Part shown: one piece after another, positions 12,101 through 22,000 of the stretch
Position numbering within the stretch: the stretch's first letter is position 1
Layout: every line of letters begins with the position of its first letter
Assembly: GCA_019925795.1 (NCBI GenBank)
Contig: CM034315.1
Span: 10,106,001 to 10,170,000, forward strand
From: Dendrobium chrysotoxum
Taxonomy: Eukaryota; Streptophyta; Magnoliopsida; Asparagales; Orchidaceae
Length of the DNA stretch: 64,000 nucleotides
Direction of reading: 5' to 3'
Position numbers and translations under genes: made by a program
Notes under the pieces: model-generated
Database searches by the model: none
Told to the model about the DNA's origin: nothing
The model's input: the letters and a program-made list of their open reading frames with translations, nothing else

Positions 12101-14491
12101 CCTTCTCGACTTCTCTAAGAAATTTAGTTCAACAAATCTCTCGACAAACTTTTCATTTACAAATGTAAACTAGCTTGAAGAGTAAGAACCATATCCTTCA
12201 AAGAATCAAAATCCTTGAGCAAACAATCAAGCCTACATGTTGGAACTAATGCGAGCGACTTTGAACTTGTGGCACAACAGTAGATACCCCAACCTTATCT
12301 TGAATTTAGGCCTCATTATTCAATTCGCTATGGCGACTTTTTTCTCTCTCCCATATCTTTACTCTTAGTAGGAGGATCCTCAACAACGTCTTTATCTCTT
12401 AGACCAGTAGTGACTTTGGTATATTTGTCCCCTTCAGACGAGCTAAAATGCTCTTGGAGAAGGACCCTACACAAGACTAAATTAATACAATTGTTGAAGA
12501 GTTTATTTGTTAGCTCCATCCCAGATGATCTAGGTTGAGAAGAGCCATAGCTAATCTTTCTCTTTAAGAGAGTTCTAGCAAGAGGATCACTTATTGTAAC
12601 CTCCACAGTTGGAGTTATCTTTCTTATCATTATTGGCTTCTTCAACCTTTTCCTCAATCTTCTTCAAAACTGACGAAGAAGAACATTCACCAATAGCTTT
12701 TCATTTTTCCCATTCCTTAAATCTCTCTAGCAACATCGCAAAGATCTCCCTGATTGGTGTACTTGTTAATTTTCTCAAAGATAATAGACAAACCCCTAAA
12801 AGAAGTTACAGGATTCTTATAGGCTTGAAAATTCAATATTCTAGTTATTAGTCAAATCAAAGGAAGTACTAAAAATTTTAAAGGTTGTTTGGTTTGAAGT
12901 ATTTTGAGTGTAGAGTAAAAGGCATGCAGAGAATTTGAAAATTTAGGTGTTTGGTTGAATAAAAAATAAATCAAAAGTAATTTTTTTATGTATTTGAAAT
13001 TCATCATTTAATTTATTCTTTTTGTATTCCAAAGTCGCCCAATTCAGGTAAATTTTTAATACACCACGTCATCCTCCACAATGGTGATTGCCACTCGATG
13101 CTACTAGCTGCATGCAACCACTGCCGCTTGTCGTATTTCTAAAATGCATGCATTTAAAATGCAATATAACAAAAAAAAATTCATTAATTTGTATCCAACT
13201 AAACAATTTAAGCATTTCTAAAACACATGTAGTTGCTTTACATTGTATTAAAAACTACCATGAATTCCTAATCACTCCAACCAAAGAAGCCCTTAGCAAA
13301 AGTAGATTCGTTCAGGCTAAATTAGGTTAAAGGTTTTATTCTCATACCCTAAACGCTAAGTGACCTATATAAGAAATTCATCAAGTTGCCTCATAATGGG
13401 ACCTTTGAACTCAGCTAAATAGTACTTCGCATTTAAATTCGGCATACTCAGCTCTAAGAGGCATGGAATGAAATTTGGGGAACTAATGTACGCCAAATTT
13501 ATTTGAGCCGGGTTCACCAACTCATCTCAACCGAGTTCAACAAGTCACCAACTAAACCAAGTGACCTATATAAGAAATTCATCAACTTGCCTCATAATGG
13601 GACCTTTGAACCCAGCTAAATAGTACTTGGCATTTAAATTCAGCCTACTCAGCTCTAAGGGGCATGGAAGTCATCTATATAAGTGTTCTACTAGACCATA
13701 AACTACACCTGAACTCACTTGTACATTCAATATAAAATCAGCCTACTAAGATGCCAAAGCTACTCTTGCCAAACTTATATGAAATTCTCCAGAGACTGTC
13801 AAAAAAGTCGCCTCCTTAGACAGCAATTTATAGCTCATCCAGAGTTAGCTATGTAATTAGAAAACCACAAGCTAACTAGACTCATTCATATTTACAGCAA
13901 ATATTATAAAATCTTGCTATGTAATTCTACTTGCATTCGCCCAAATGAAGCCTTTCCAATCGTGTTGAACTAAACTTATATATAAGAGGTCAGGGTATAA
14001 TCTTGGCACATTCACTCGATCACATTAATTTGTACTTTTTAAGCAATCTATTGAAATCCCAAAGCTTTTCTCTCGAAACTCTATCTCTCTTCTCATTGGA
14101 ACTTGTACATTCTTGTTAACAAGGTTGATAATTTAGGACCCAACAGAAATCGCATTCATCACTCACAAACTCTTATGCCTGAGCCTGACTAAGCATATGA
14201 AATATATACACTAGAAAGCCAAGTAGCGTCTTTTTTCAGCAATTTGTAAGCAGTTTCACCAAATTATTACAACACAGTGAAATTGATCGACAGTGATTGA
14301 TGAAAACCCCAGCCATGGATATTAGATGCTATGAAGAGAATGAACAATGAATACTTCCAATTAAGTGTATGAACGGCAAGAGGAAGATACAGAAGCATAC
14401 CACTGCTGAATGAGCGAAATCGCAAGGAAGGAGCAAGATCTGAGCAGCAAAACCGGAAGAAACTCCGGCTATTCACTGAAATCGCCCTCAT
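6190..14491 (-). CDS. Mitochondrial ribosomal protein bS18 (bS18m), 5' part: exons 1-2
   Basis: Component of the mitochondrial small ribosomal subunit; plastid S18 is normally encoded by plastid DNA. Exon 1 is 14401-14491 (30 codons plus one base) and exon 2 is 6190-6536 (347 nt). They join in frame across a split Glu codon: exon 1 ends G before GTATGC, and exon 2 begins AA after TTGCAG. The first 30 residues are rich in Arg, Ser and Phe, lack acidic residues except one Asp, and end RFRSFSS, typical of a mitochondrial presequence. Exon 2 carries motifs I know from plant nuclear S18 proteins: SFESGDDFERRLFG, FDTLSDGMD and a YKFRPDVTFRPGTTYT end that precedes the S18 core. The core itself, with its rRNA- and S6-binding residues, is missing and should lie on a later exon below position 1. 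No frameshift or stop is seen in these 146 residues. The gene family is assigned from memory, not by search. Confidence 0.8.
7693..7893 (-). CDS. Small acidic ORF inside LTR-like element copy B
   Basis: 66 codons, homologous over its whole length to the ORF of copy A (4389-4655). Shared features are the FG-aromatic motif, FFDV, EEY and VIDEQ. About a third of residues are acidic or amide, there is no membrane segment or Cys motif, and the predicted charge is strongly negative. Copy C has a repeat of GGACAGC words where this ORF would be. No known domain recognised. Confidence 0.45.
   Translation of the reverse strand: MDPEVDFGYAYDEQGILLILHSTFFDVNPNIDHTIEEYVELILDSLVEVIDEQLGNAQWYITSGSQ
8495..8509 (+). 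repeat. Homopolymer of 15 G
   Basis: Uninterrupted G run following GCGC. Plant DNA rarely keeps such runs, and length may be affected by sequencing error. Confidence 0.9.
8899..9235 (-). repeat. LTR-like terminal sequence of copy B
   Basis: 337 bp, bounded like copy A (minus strand TGATGGGGACATC to AATACCCA). It contains GATCGTGGCCGT-type text on the plus strand near 9172, and a GGGCTATAAATAGCC block around 9001-9015 that reads as a symmetric TATA-like site. Confidence 0.6.
10299..10350. repeat. Two tandem 26-bp palindromic units
   Basis: Two identical units starting TTGGTGATTTCACCAA, themselves an 8-bp palindrome around TT, followed by CTTCAACAAA. Confidence 0.85.
10725..11630 (-). mobile_element. 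Internally deleted hAT element, split by a LINE
   Basis: The left end (about 10725-10815) matches the left end of the hAT element at 25012-25105: both read ATTGCGCA, then TTTTTTGTTCGTGAGA, then repeated GTAAGCCTCA words. Around 11310-11350 the minus strand encodes a YNDDSNED C-terminus ending in a stop, matching the YDDDSNED remnant of the same hAT. The rest of the transposase is missing. The right end carries AGGCTTGCGCCTTTTA. I infer a deletion derivative of that hAT family. Confidence 0.6.
10824..11145 (-). mobile_element. 5'-truncated RTE-like LINE insertion with 18-bp target duplication
   Basis: The 322-bp insert is flanked by a perfect direct repeat ATAATTAAATAATTAAAT (10806-10823 and 11146-11163). 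Its 3' end (minus strand) has a GTTGTTGTTATT tail, as plant RTE elements have. The body matches the 3' end of the LINE at 38864-39945, sharing ATCAAGCCTTTATCCCACTA and the text that follows. Severe 5' truncation and a long target duplication are the hallmarks of target-primed reverse transcription. Confidence 0.85.
12328..12657 (-). pseudogene. Unrecognised transposon-like ORF fragment
   Basis: A 109-codon ORF rich in Lys, Arg, Ser and Glu, in a stretch (about 11780-12850) with protein-like but interrupted minus-strand frames. No catalytic motif is visible. It might be a decayed gag-like region; low confidence. Confidence 0.25.
12881..13292. mobile_element. MITE of 412 bp with TTA target duplication
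   Basis: The left end AAGGTTGTTTGGTTTGAAG and the inverse of the right end, GGGCTTCTTTGGTTGGAG, form imperfect terminal inverted repeats. TTA flanks both sides (12878-12880, 13293-13295). A 3-bp TTA/TAA duplication fits the PIF/Harbinger (Tourist) group. No ORF of note. Confidence 0.55.
13358..13669. repeat. 111-bp direct repeat
   Basis: 13358-13468 and 13559-13669 are nearly identical (starting AAGTGACCTATATAAGAAAT, ending GGCATGGAA), separated by 90 bp. The copies differ at only a handful of positions, so this is a recent local duplication inside the bS18m intron. Confidence 0.85.
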
Positions 14492-14636
14492 AGTTCTCTG
14501 CGGGCGCAGGAACGATCGTGAAGGAGAACGACGGCGTAGCGTTTCTCTCACCAAGACTGGTGGCCTTCGATCGGTCGATCCTACTAGAGCTAGAGAGCAG
14601 GGAAACTGCAGCCCCAATGGCAAGGGAAAAGAAGGG

Positions 14637-14644
14637 AATTTATA
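14637..14644 (-). promoter_or_regulatory. TATA box of the bS18m gene
   Basis: TATAAATT on the minus strand lies about 146 bp upstream of the chosen ATG (14491). A start about 30 bp downstream would give a leader near 115-120 nt. Sequence above is A+T rich, sequence below G+C rich and leader-like, which supports the promoter call. Confidence 0.55.
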
Positions 14645-14699
14645 CGGCACGAAATCTAATATAAATATTTAACATTTAAATTTTTATTTTTATTTATAT

Positions 14700-15290
14700 G
14701 ATATTTTAATGTCCAAATTATATACATTATATATATATTTTACTCAAAATAAATTAATATTTACAAACTTTAATATAATTTAAAATTAATATATTATATA
14801 AATAAATATTTAAATATTAAATTTATAAATTTATACAAATTTCAAATATAATGTAATTGAATCCTAAAAACTTTTACAAATTCATGTTCAGTAACTTGAT
14901 AGACTTTGAGTCATGTCGGCAATTTTACATTAAAAAAAATGAATATGTACTAAAAGGCTGATTGGCAACTAGCAGGATTAGGCTATTTAGAATTTAGTAA
15001 ATCCTGAGCTATTAAATTCTGAAAACTATTTGGCAAGTTAAGTGATAAATCTTGTTGATATATCATCAAAAAAATTATCATGATCGGGCACGAATCTCGA
15101 TGCAAATCAAGTTGGAAACTTTCAAAATTAAAATCGGGGCCATCCAAATCCGATTTCAGCAAAATTATAATTGAACTGAACGTCTCGGAATTAAGAACCC
15201 AACAACACCAAATTTGACTCAATCCGAGCACAAATGGATCCAAATCAAAGAGCCAAAGCGCATTTGGAGAGTTCAAACCATGAATTAGAT
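14700..15290. other. Intergenic stretch upstream of bS18m, no gene seen
   Basis: A+T rich up to about 14940, then mixed-composition sequence with an isolated 97-codon minus-strand ORF (14983-15276) that resembles nothing known to me. Confidence 0.5.
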
Positions 15291-15510
15291 AACCAAACGG
15301 TTTCCAAACATGACATGCTTATAGTCGAACCGAGCGGCTCGATGAGACAAATCCAACGAGACCAACATCGTTGAATTCTGATATCACCAAGACATTCAAA
15401 TGCCTAGCAAACGATCCATGATCAAGAGATCAATATCGGTCGTCCATTCAAACCACTCAACTTACCATTGATCTCCCTCCTATTTACTGGTCATGTCACT
15501 CTCAGAAAAC

Positions 15511-15518
15511 TATAAATA
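15511..15518 (+). promoter_or_regulatory. TATA-like site before a CT-rich leader, possible LTR promoter
   Basis: TATAAATA followed by CCCCTCATCC and then a G+A-rich leader just ahead of the tandem array at 15640. The arrangement resembles an LTR or solo-LTR promoter, but no LTR ends were found. Confidence 0.3.
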
Positions 15519-15639
15519 TACCCCTCATCCTCATGGAAGGGGGACGGAGAGGGGAAAGCAAGGACGGAGGAAGATAAGAGAGGAAGATAAATCATATATT
15601 CTCTTGCCACCAAGCTCCTCCTCGACCACCTCCCGGCCA

Positions 15640-16250
15640 CCGACTGTCATTAGACTGATGCTAGACTTCCACCCGGCCACCGTTGACGTTGGACTTCCGC
15701 TCGGCCATTGACTGACATCGGACTTTCGCTCGACCACCGACTATCGCTGGACTTCCGCTCGACCACCGACTAACGCCAGACTTCAGCTCAACAACCGATT
15801 ATCGTCGGACTTCTGCCTGACCACCAAGTGACACTGGACTTCCACTCAGCTTTCAATTATTGTTGGACTTCCACGCGACAACAGTCCTTCTGACCTCCAT
15901 CGCTAGACAATGGTCTTTCTGACCACTATCTCCTGCCGACTACGATCCTTCTGACCTCCGTCGCTCGCCGACTACAATCCTTCAGACTTCCGTCGCCAGA
16001 CAATGGTCCTTTTGACCTTCATCGCTAAACAACAGTCCTTTCAGCCCCCATCACCAGACAATGGTCTTTCCAACCTTCGTCATCCACCGACTACTGTCCT
16101 TCAGACCTCCGTCGCCAGACAACGGTCTTTACGACCTCCGTGACTACGGTCCTTCCTTCCTCCATCGCCCGCCGACTATGATCCTTCCGACCACCATCAT
16201 CCGAATACGATCTTTCCGACATCCGTCCTCAGCCAACTATAGTCGTGTCG
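15640..16250 (+). repeat. Two-part degenerate tandem array, units about 30-40 bp
   Basis: The first part (about 15640-15890) repeats a unit like GACTTCCGCTCGACCACCGA. The second (about 15885-16250) repeats GACCTCCGTCGCCAGACAA-like units with CTACGATCCTTC alternates. The units share the ACTTCCG / ACCTCCG core, so one part may derive from the other. Copies differ by 10-30 percent, which suggests an old array. Confidence 0.75.
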
Positions 16251-16299
16251 ATCAAATGAACATATTAATTCTGATTCATCTAATTTTCACCATGTAATG

Positions 16300-18570
16300 C
16301 ATTTTGTATGATGTATATTTGCTACATCAAACCAAGGCCTTCCCCTCAAGGAAGGGCCTCAATTATAATCAATTGCAAATACTAGTGGATTCATTCAAAC
16401 TAAGCCAGGCCCAATGATTTTTTCCCTTTTCAGAGTTTTTCACAAAAAAATCTTGGTGTCTCTTATAAATGCTGCACCATCTCTTTTATCTGATTGGGTG
16501 TTTGGATCTTCATATAAAACTAAGATGTTACTTTACATTTCTTTACCGCCGCAATATTCCAGGACACAACACTTGTTAAATCCTATGAAATTATTTGGCA
16601 ATGTAATCCAGAATTTAAGGCGGTTAGTTCATTTAAAAATTAAATTTTTTATATTTTGAATTTAATTTAGGTGTTAAGTATAAGTTACTTATTAATTTTA
16701 ATTTTAATTACCGTCAATAAGTTATATATAATGATAAATAGTAAATTAGAAGTTAACTTAATTATCAAATAATTTAACTAATAAATTAATTACAATTATA
16801 ATATTAATGATCAAATTACTTATTTAAGTGTTAATTTAATAATTATTTGAAATCTAATTAATTAGTTAATCATTTTTGAAATAATTAATTATTTAAATAA
16901 TACTCTATTAATAATTTAATTAGTTATTTAAGTATTATTAATCAATTTAATTATTAATTATACTGTTAATTATCTTATTTATCACTTAATTATTCTACTG
17001 CTCATTAATTATTTAATTATTATTTATACTATTAATTATATAATCAATAATTTATAATTCAAATTATATTAAATAAGTTAATTATATTAATTTTTGGTTA
17101 CTAATTATACAACTAATTATTCATCAACTACATAATTTTTATTAATTTTAATTAAATTTGTTGAACTAAATTATTTAATTCCTATGATTTTCTTTCTCAT
17201 TAGTTGTAGGCCTATTTTCCCTTCTCCAACAGTTATATTTTGCCTGTGTTTCGCGTGAGAGTTAAGAGTTTTGAACGAGCCACTAAAAAACTTATTCGTC
17301 TCCTTCGATGATGTTCCATCCTGTTGGATCGGAAGTCAGGCCTGGTCTGCATTCTTCTGTTGGATTGGAGGGCGCTCGCTCGTTGCAGAGGTAACCATTG
17401 TCTCCCTTTCATGTGCTTCTTCAGCCAATTCCAGTAAATCTACCGAACTACAGGATTTAGTAAATCTAGGATATACGACAAAAAGAGAGAAATAGAGGAT
17501 TTATTCTGCCGTGAGATTTTCGGGGCGCTCAAATCCCGTTTGGCAGGATTTAGCATAAATCTTGCTCAAATCCTATTGCCAAACCGCTTCTAATATAAAT
17601 TGTGGTCAGATGAACTTGAAAATATTCAATTTGCTTTTGAGATTGGTGATTTGTATAAAAAATTTATATTGCACTAATTTTAAAATAAATATATTGATTT
17701 GTAATTTTCAAGCTCTCTCACTTGATATAATTTATATCAAAATATCATAATGTATTTTTTTCCTTAAATTAAAATTTTTAATAACTTTTATAGGTTGTTC
17801 ATCATAAATATTGATATTTATTCAGATAACAACCAATTTTAAACTATTACTATATCATCATATTCTATAACCTCTTATTAAAATGTCACTCTAATGAATT
17901 GATCTTAATATGAAGAAAAATATTTTATTAACTCAAAAAGAATACTATCATGATTTCCTCAAAATTATTTCACATTTATTTATAAAATAAACATATGGTC
18001 ATATTTTCTTATATTCATTTATTTGGAGAGGAAAATTTTTCTTTTTCTTATAGAATTTTCATGTAAAATATAATAATATATAAACTACATTATCATCAAA
18101 ATTTAAAAATATTTATTCAGTCAATTAAGAAAATTACAATTAATCATAATAATAAAACTTGAAAATAATTCTCGTATGATAAAAAAAAAAGAAATTAAAA
18201 ATTAGGATAGTTATAAATATAAGATAAAAATAATAGTTAATTAACTCACATATGATTAAAATTCATTACAAAATAGTTCATTAATAAGAGTTAGAAGATT
18301 AAAATATTTACAAATAATTATAAGGAATTGAATGGTTGCATACCTTAGGAATTTAGTATCCATTTATTTATTTTTTTGAGGGGGTTGAGAATTAAAAATT
18401 TCGCTTATTAGAAAGAAGACTTAATTGCTTTTATTTATAATAATGACACTCAAATTTTGAAAAGCATAACAAAAAACTTGCTTTTCATTCTAATTAATTT
18501 TTAAATAATTAATTATTCAATTTATCACCCCTAAATATATAAACTTTATAGTTCACCATCAAACATTTAG
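16300..18570. other. A+T-rich intergenic sequence
   Basis: 16660-17160 is dominated by TTAATTA words and 17580-18570 is also A+T rich. A short palindrome-like block (about 17538-17592, GTTTGGCAGGATTT ... CAAATCC ... TGCCAAAC) may be a degenerate MITE. No gene is recognised. Confidence 0.5.
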
Positions 18571-18575
18571 GTGTT

Positions 18576-18578
<3 letters not shown>

Positions 18579-18610
<32 letters not shown>
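18579..18610. repeat. (TA)16 microsatellite
   Basis: Uninterrupted TA dinucleotide tract. Confidence 0.9.
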
Positions 18611-18613
<3 letters not shown>

Positions 18614-18813
18614 AATTTGTTTTTCATGAATTAGTTGATTTGTTTTAATTTTTTTATATTAAATAAAATTGAAACAAATCAAATTATGTTATACATTATA
18701 TAACTCATTTAATAAATTAATTAAATATTAATAAATTGATTAAATATTAATCTTAAATTTCATTTTTTTTCTTTAACGAAATTGTTCGATTGCACAACAA
18801 TCCCCGAAGTCTC

Positions 18814-18975
18814 GCATCAGATTGGGATGTCAAGTTCATCAGTCATTTCTGGCGTGAACTTTGGAAGCGGCTAAACACTAAACTCTGAATGAGTTCTGCA
18901 TACCACCCACAATCTGATGGTCAAACAGAGGCGGCGAATCGAATATTGGAATCAATATGTACTTTGCTGCTGATG
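18814..18975 (+). pseudogene. Ty3 chromovirus integrase fragment
   Basis: The frame reads SDWDVKFISHFWRELWKRL, then a stop, then MSSAYHPQSDGQTEAANR. This spans the second catalytic Asp (here in an SDWD context where SDRD is usual) through the catalytic Glu region of a Ty3/gypsy integrase. It is a short broken relic, about 100 bp beyond the 3' end of the bS6c coding region and in the opposite orientation. No other domain of the element is found around it. Confidence 0.85.
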
Positions 18976-19078
18976 CATAAGGAGAAAAACAATCAAATGT
19001 AGTTTCAATAGTTCTGCAACATACAACATAATCTACCTTCAAATAGATTCAAATAAGCTTTGCCGTTTAAGTGGGCTT

Positions 19079-22000
19079 CTAATATTTCCTCTTCCTTATC
19101 TTGAAGGAGGAAGAACGGATAACATCATCATCTTTTTTGAGTCGGTTTTCAAGTGCTACAATTGATTCAGGTTTGGTAAAATAGGTGAAGAGAAGGTAGA
19201 TACCATCCAAGTATGTATTGCTCTCACCTGCTTTGTTCCTCTTCTTTATGCTGTAAGCAAGTGGGATTACTCCTCGGTTGAACACCTCCACATACATTCC
19301 ACCACCAGTGATGAGAAGCTGAAAAACAAAGGAAAAGAAAATGACGTATCTGTATCAATCATGCTGGAACTACCGTTTAATCACCCAAAACATATAATGA
19401 AATTATTCTTTTAATTATCAAAATACAGCTGAGATTGATATATACATGTCTAATTCAGTTTGCCTGGGAGTAACAGTGTCTGATATGCAGTTGAAATCCA
19501 CTTTAGAGTTGATTTGCTACAACTTTAGCGCTTAAACAATCATGTCAAGATCAGAAAGGAAGGAGACCAAGATGATGAGAACATGAAAATTGTATATGAG
19601 AGATGAAAATTAAGCTTTCGTTTGGGACGGTTTTCTTACTGCTTCTTAAAGTAGCTTTCTAGAATAAAATTTTAATTTTTTTAACTAAAAAGTTGTTTTA
19701 AGAAGCAGTAAAAAAGCCGTCACAAACGAAGCCTAAGAATATATATGTAGCTTAATTGATTGAGGTGTTCCATAAATAGAGAAAAGGAGCAATTTTAGTT
19801 ATATATATGGAAGTAGAATACAAAAAGGCATGAAATATACTATAGATTTTAATGATGGGCATTTCTTTGTGCTGTAGATAAGCAAAATTATGGTTTTTTA
19901 TGAATGACTAATGCGTGAATGTATCAGCAAGTAAAATGAGTGAAATTTCGATTGAGATCAAGCTAGACTAGAAAACAAGATTATTGAATGAAGTCATTTC
20001 CATGATAAATTGGGATTGATGAGAAAACATGAGAAAAACGCACTGGAACATACAAACTGCAAGCTAGTAGGAAGACGTATTTGATCACGAAGACTTCAAT
20101 AAGAAAATAGATAAAAAAATGAAGGGATAACAAATTTATATCTAAGCATAACCGGACCGCTGAATCAGGAAATTTGGCTGGCCTCTACTAAAGTATGATT
20201 AAGGCTACACATATCTACCTCTCCAACCTCCTCCTTGTGCTTGGTGGGACTGTCCTTATAGTAGTCACGACTGCTGACATAAAGAGAGAAACATGAAACG
20301 AGTGAATCACAAACAAGGGCGTCCATGTGAATTTCCATCGCATAAAAAGGAATTATTTTCATAACATTAGATATCACTATGTGCACCAGGCTTACGAACA
20401 ACACTTCATAAGCCGAAAAGATGACAGCAAGTTCTTACCTAGAATTCTAACTTTCATGACTGATTCAGCGCTCAGTTCTTTTAGCAATAGATTGATCTTG
20501 TTTCATTGAAAAACTGCTGGTAATGTCAACGCTTTGGTATGATAAAGGAGGAAATGGCCATTGGTATGATAAAGATGGGAAATTAAGAAGGCAGATATCC
20601 CCTCTCCTTTATGTATTAAAGAATCTGAACATATCTCCCTAGATATGAAGATCTTTATGGTTCGAATAAGAATAGATTTGGACAGCTGGTTCAAATCTCG
20701 TTACCATTGTTTGTTTCCTATTTTTTTTTTTCTTCATGCATTTTGGTAAGTTCTGAGTTGTAATCAAGGGATGATTTCGGTCTTTTGCCTGTCAAGCTAC
20801 CTTTGTCTCATGGATTGAAAAAGCAGAGATAAGAGAATTAAAACTTTAGTTATCTCCAAAATCAACATGGAATCAAAGTGTGGATTTTGATATTGCCCAT
20901 CTTTGCTCTTTAACTAGAAGGATTTATCTTCGTTGTTCATCTGACTCTCAAATTGCCTTCGACATCGGATGTTGCGAGCCCTCTTCTCCTTCACATAATG
21001 CCTCAAATTTCTCTTGGCTGATAATAATCAAGGGTTGGACTGCGTCAAACCTTCTTCTCCTCATTAAGCCCCCTTCGTCCAAAAGCATTCTTAGTCCTTC
21101 ATGTCAAGTCTTATCAACACCAAGCCCTCTTCACCTGCTCAATTGTGTCGTCTTTCTTGTGTAACAATGTTAAGTTCCGCATGTGAAACTCCATGTACCT
21201 TACTATCGCGCTTTGGCCTCATGCCTGTGCCTTCACTCTTCCTCAGTGGTTGCCTCGTCTCCGCCTTTAACCTCATCTCCGTTAAGGATCTACGTCAAAC
21301 CTTCTCTATGCCGGCCTACTCTATCTTCACTACCATTGAGATCTAGAAAGGTTCTACAACAATTTGTATGGTGGATATGACATGGTCAGCGGAAGGAATA
21401 GTCTGATCTCAGAGATCATGTCCAATTCTAGAGCAAACATCACCAAAAACTTCATTGGATCAGAAGACTCCATCCTTTAGATCACATGATATAAGCTCAA
21501 TTAACAATACTACTTCTATGGGTCTCACTCCACTATGATGTTTATAAATGAAAAATAAAAGAAAGATTAGCTTACTAAAGCTAGTGCAATAATTCCTCCA
21601 CATGAAGATGATTTTATATTCAGAATCTAAAAATTGGGGAATAAAAACATAGAAAGGTCATGGTTAATCAATTTCATGACTAGAGACCAAAGAAATTTTC
21701 AAGTATTATAAGACTGCTAAAGAGATTGGGATGGAGAGCACGAAACATACTCCAACAAAGATAATACATTACAAATCTTTGAAATCAATACAAAACTCCA
21801 AAATCTTAAGACAAGGTGAACATTCTGCAACCGAATATTTCAAAATTCTAACCAAAATTCAGCAACTTGATATCCTTGAAGAAGTAGAGTGGAAAGGGTT
21901 GGAGTATAACCAACAGTACAAAAAGATGACTTAAAAGATCAGATCTACACATTTTAACTCGGCCTTAATAAGGATCTCAATGAAGTTAGAAGAGGAATAC

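Larger units (their letters stand above)
6537..14400 (-). other. Intron 1 of bS18m, 7,864 bp, repeat-laden
   Basis: Phase-1 GT-AG intron. It holds LTR-like copy B, a deleted hAT copy with an inserted LINE, a 412-bp MITE, a weak transposon-like ORF and a direct repeat, each listed separately. The remaining stretches (about 6537-7560, 9236-10298, 10351-10724, 11661-12327 and 13670-14400) are A+T rich and I see no gene in them. Confidence 0.8.

Noticed and set aside
20165..20404. 79-codon minus-strand ORF in the bS6c intron as an extra exon
   Set aside because: Exons 1 and 2 already join in phase 0 and give an uninterrupted S6 domain; the ORF has no recognisable motif.
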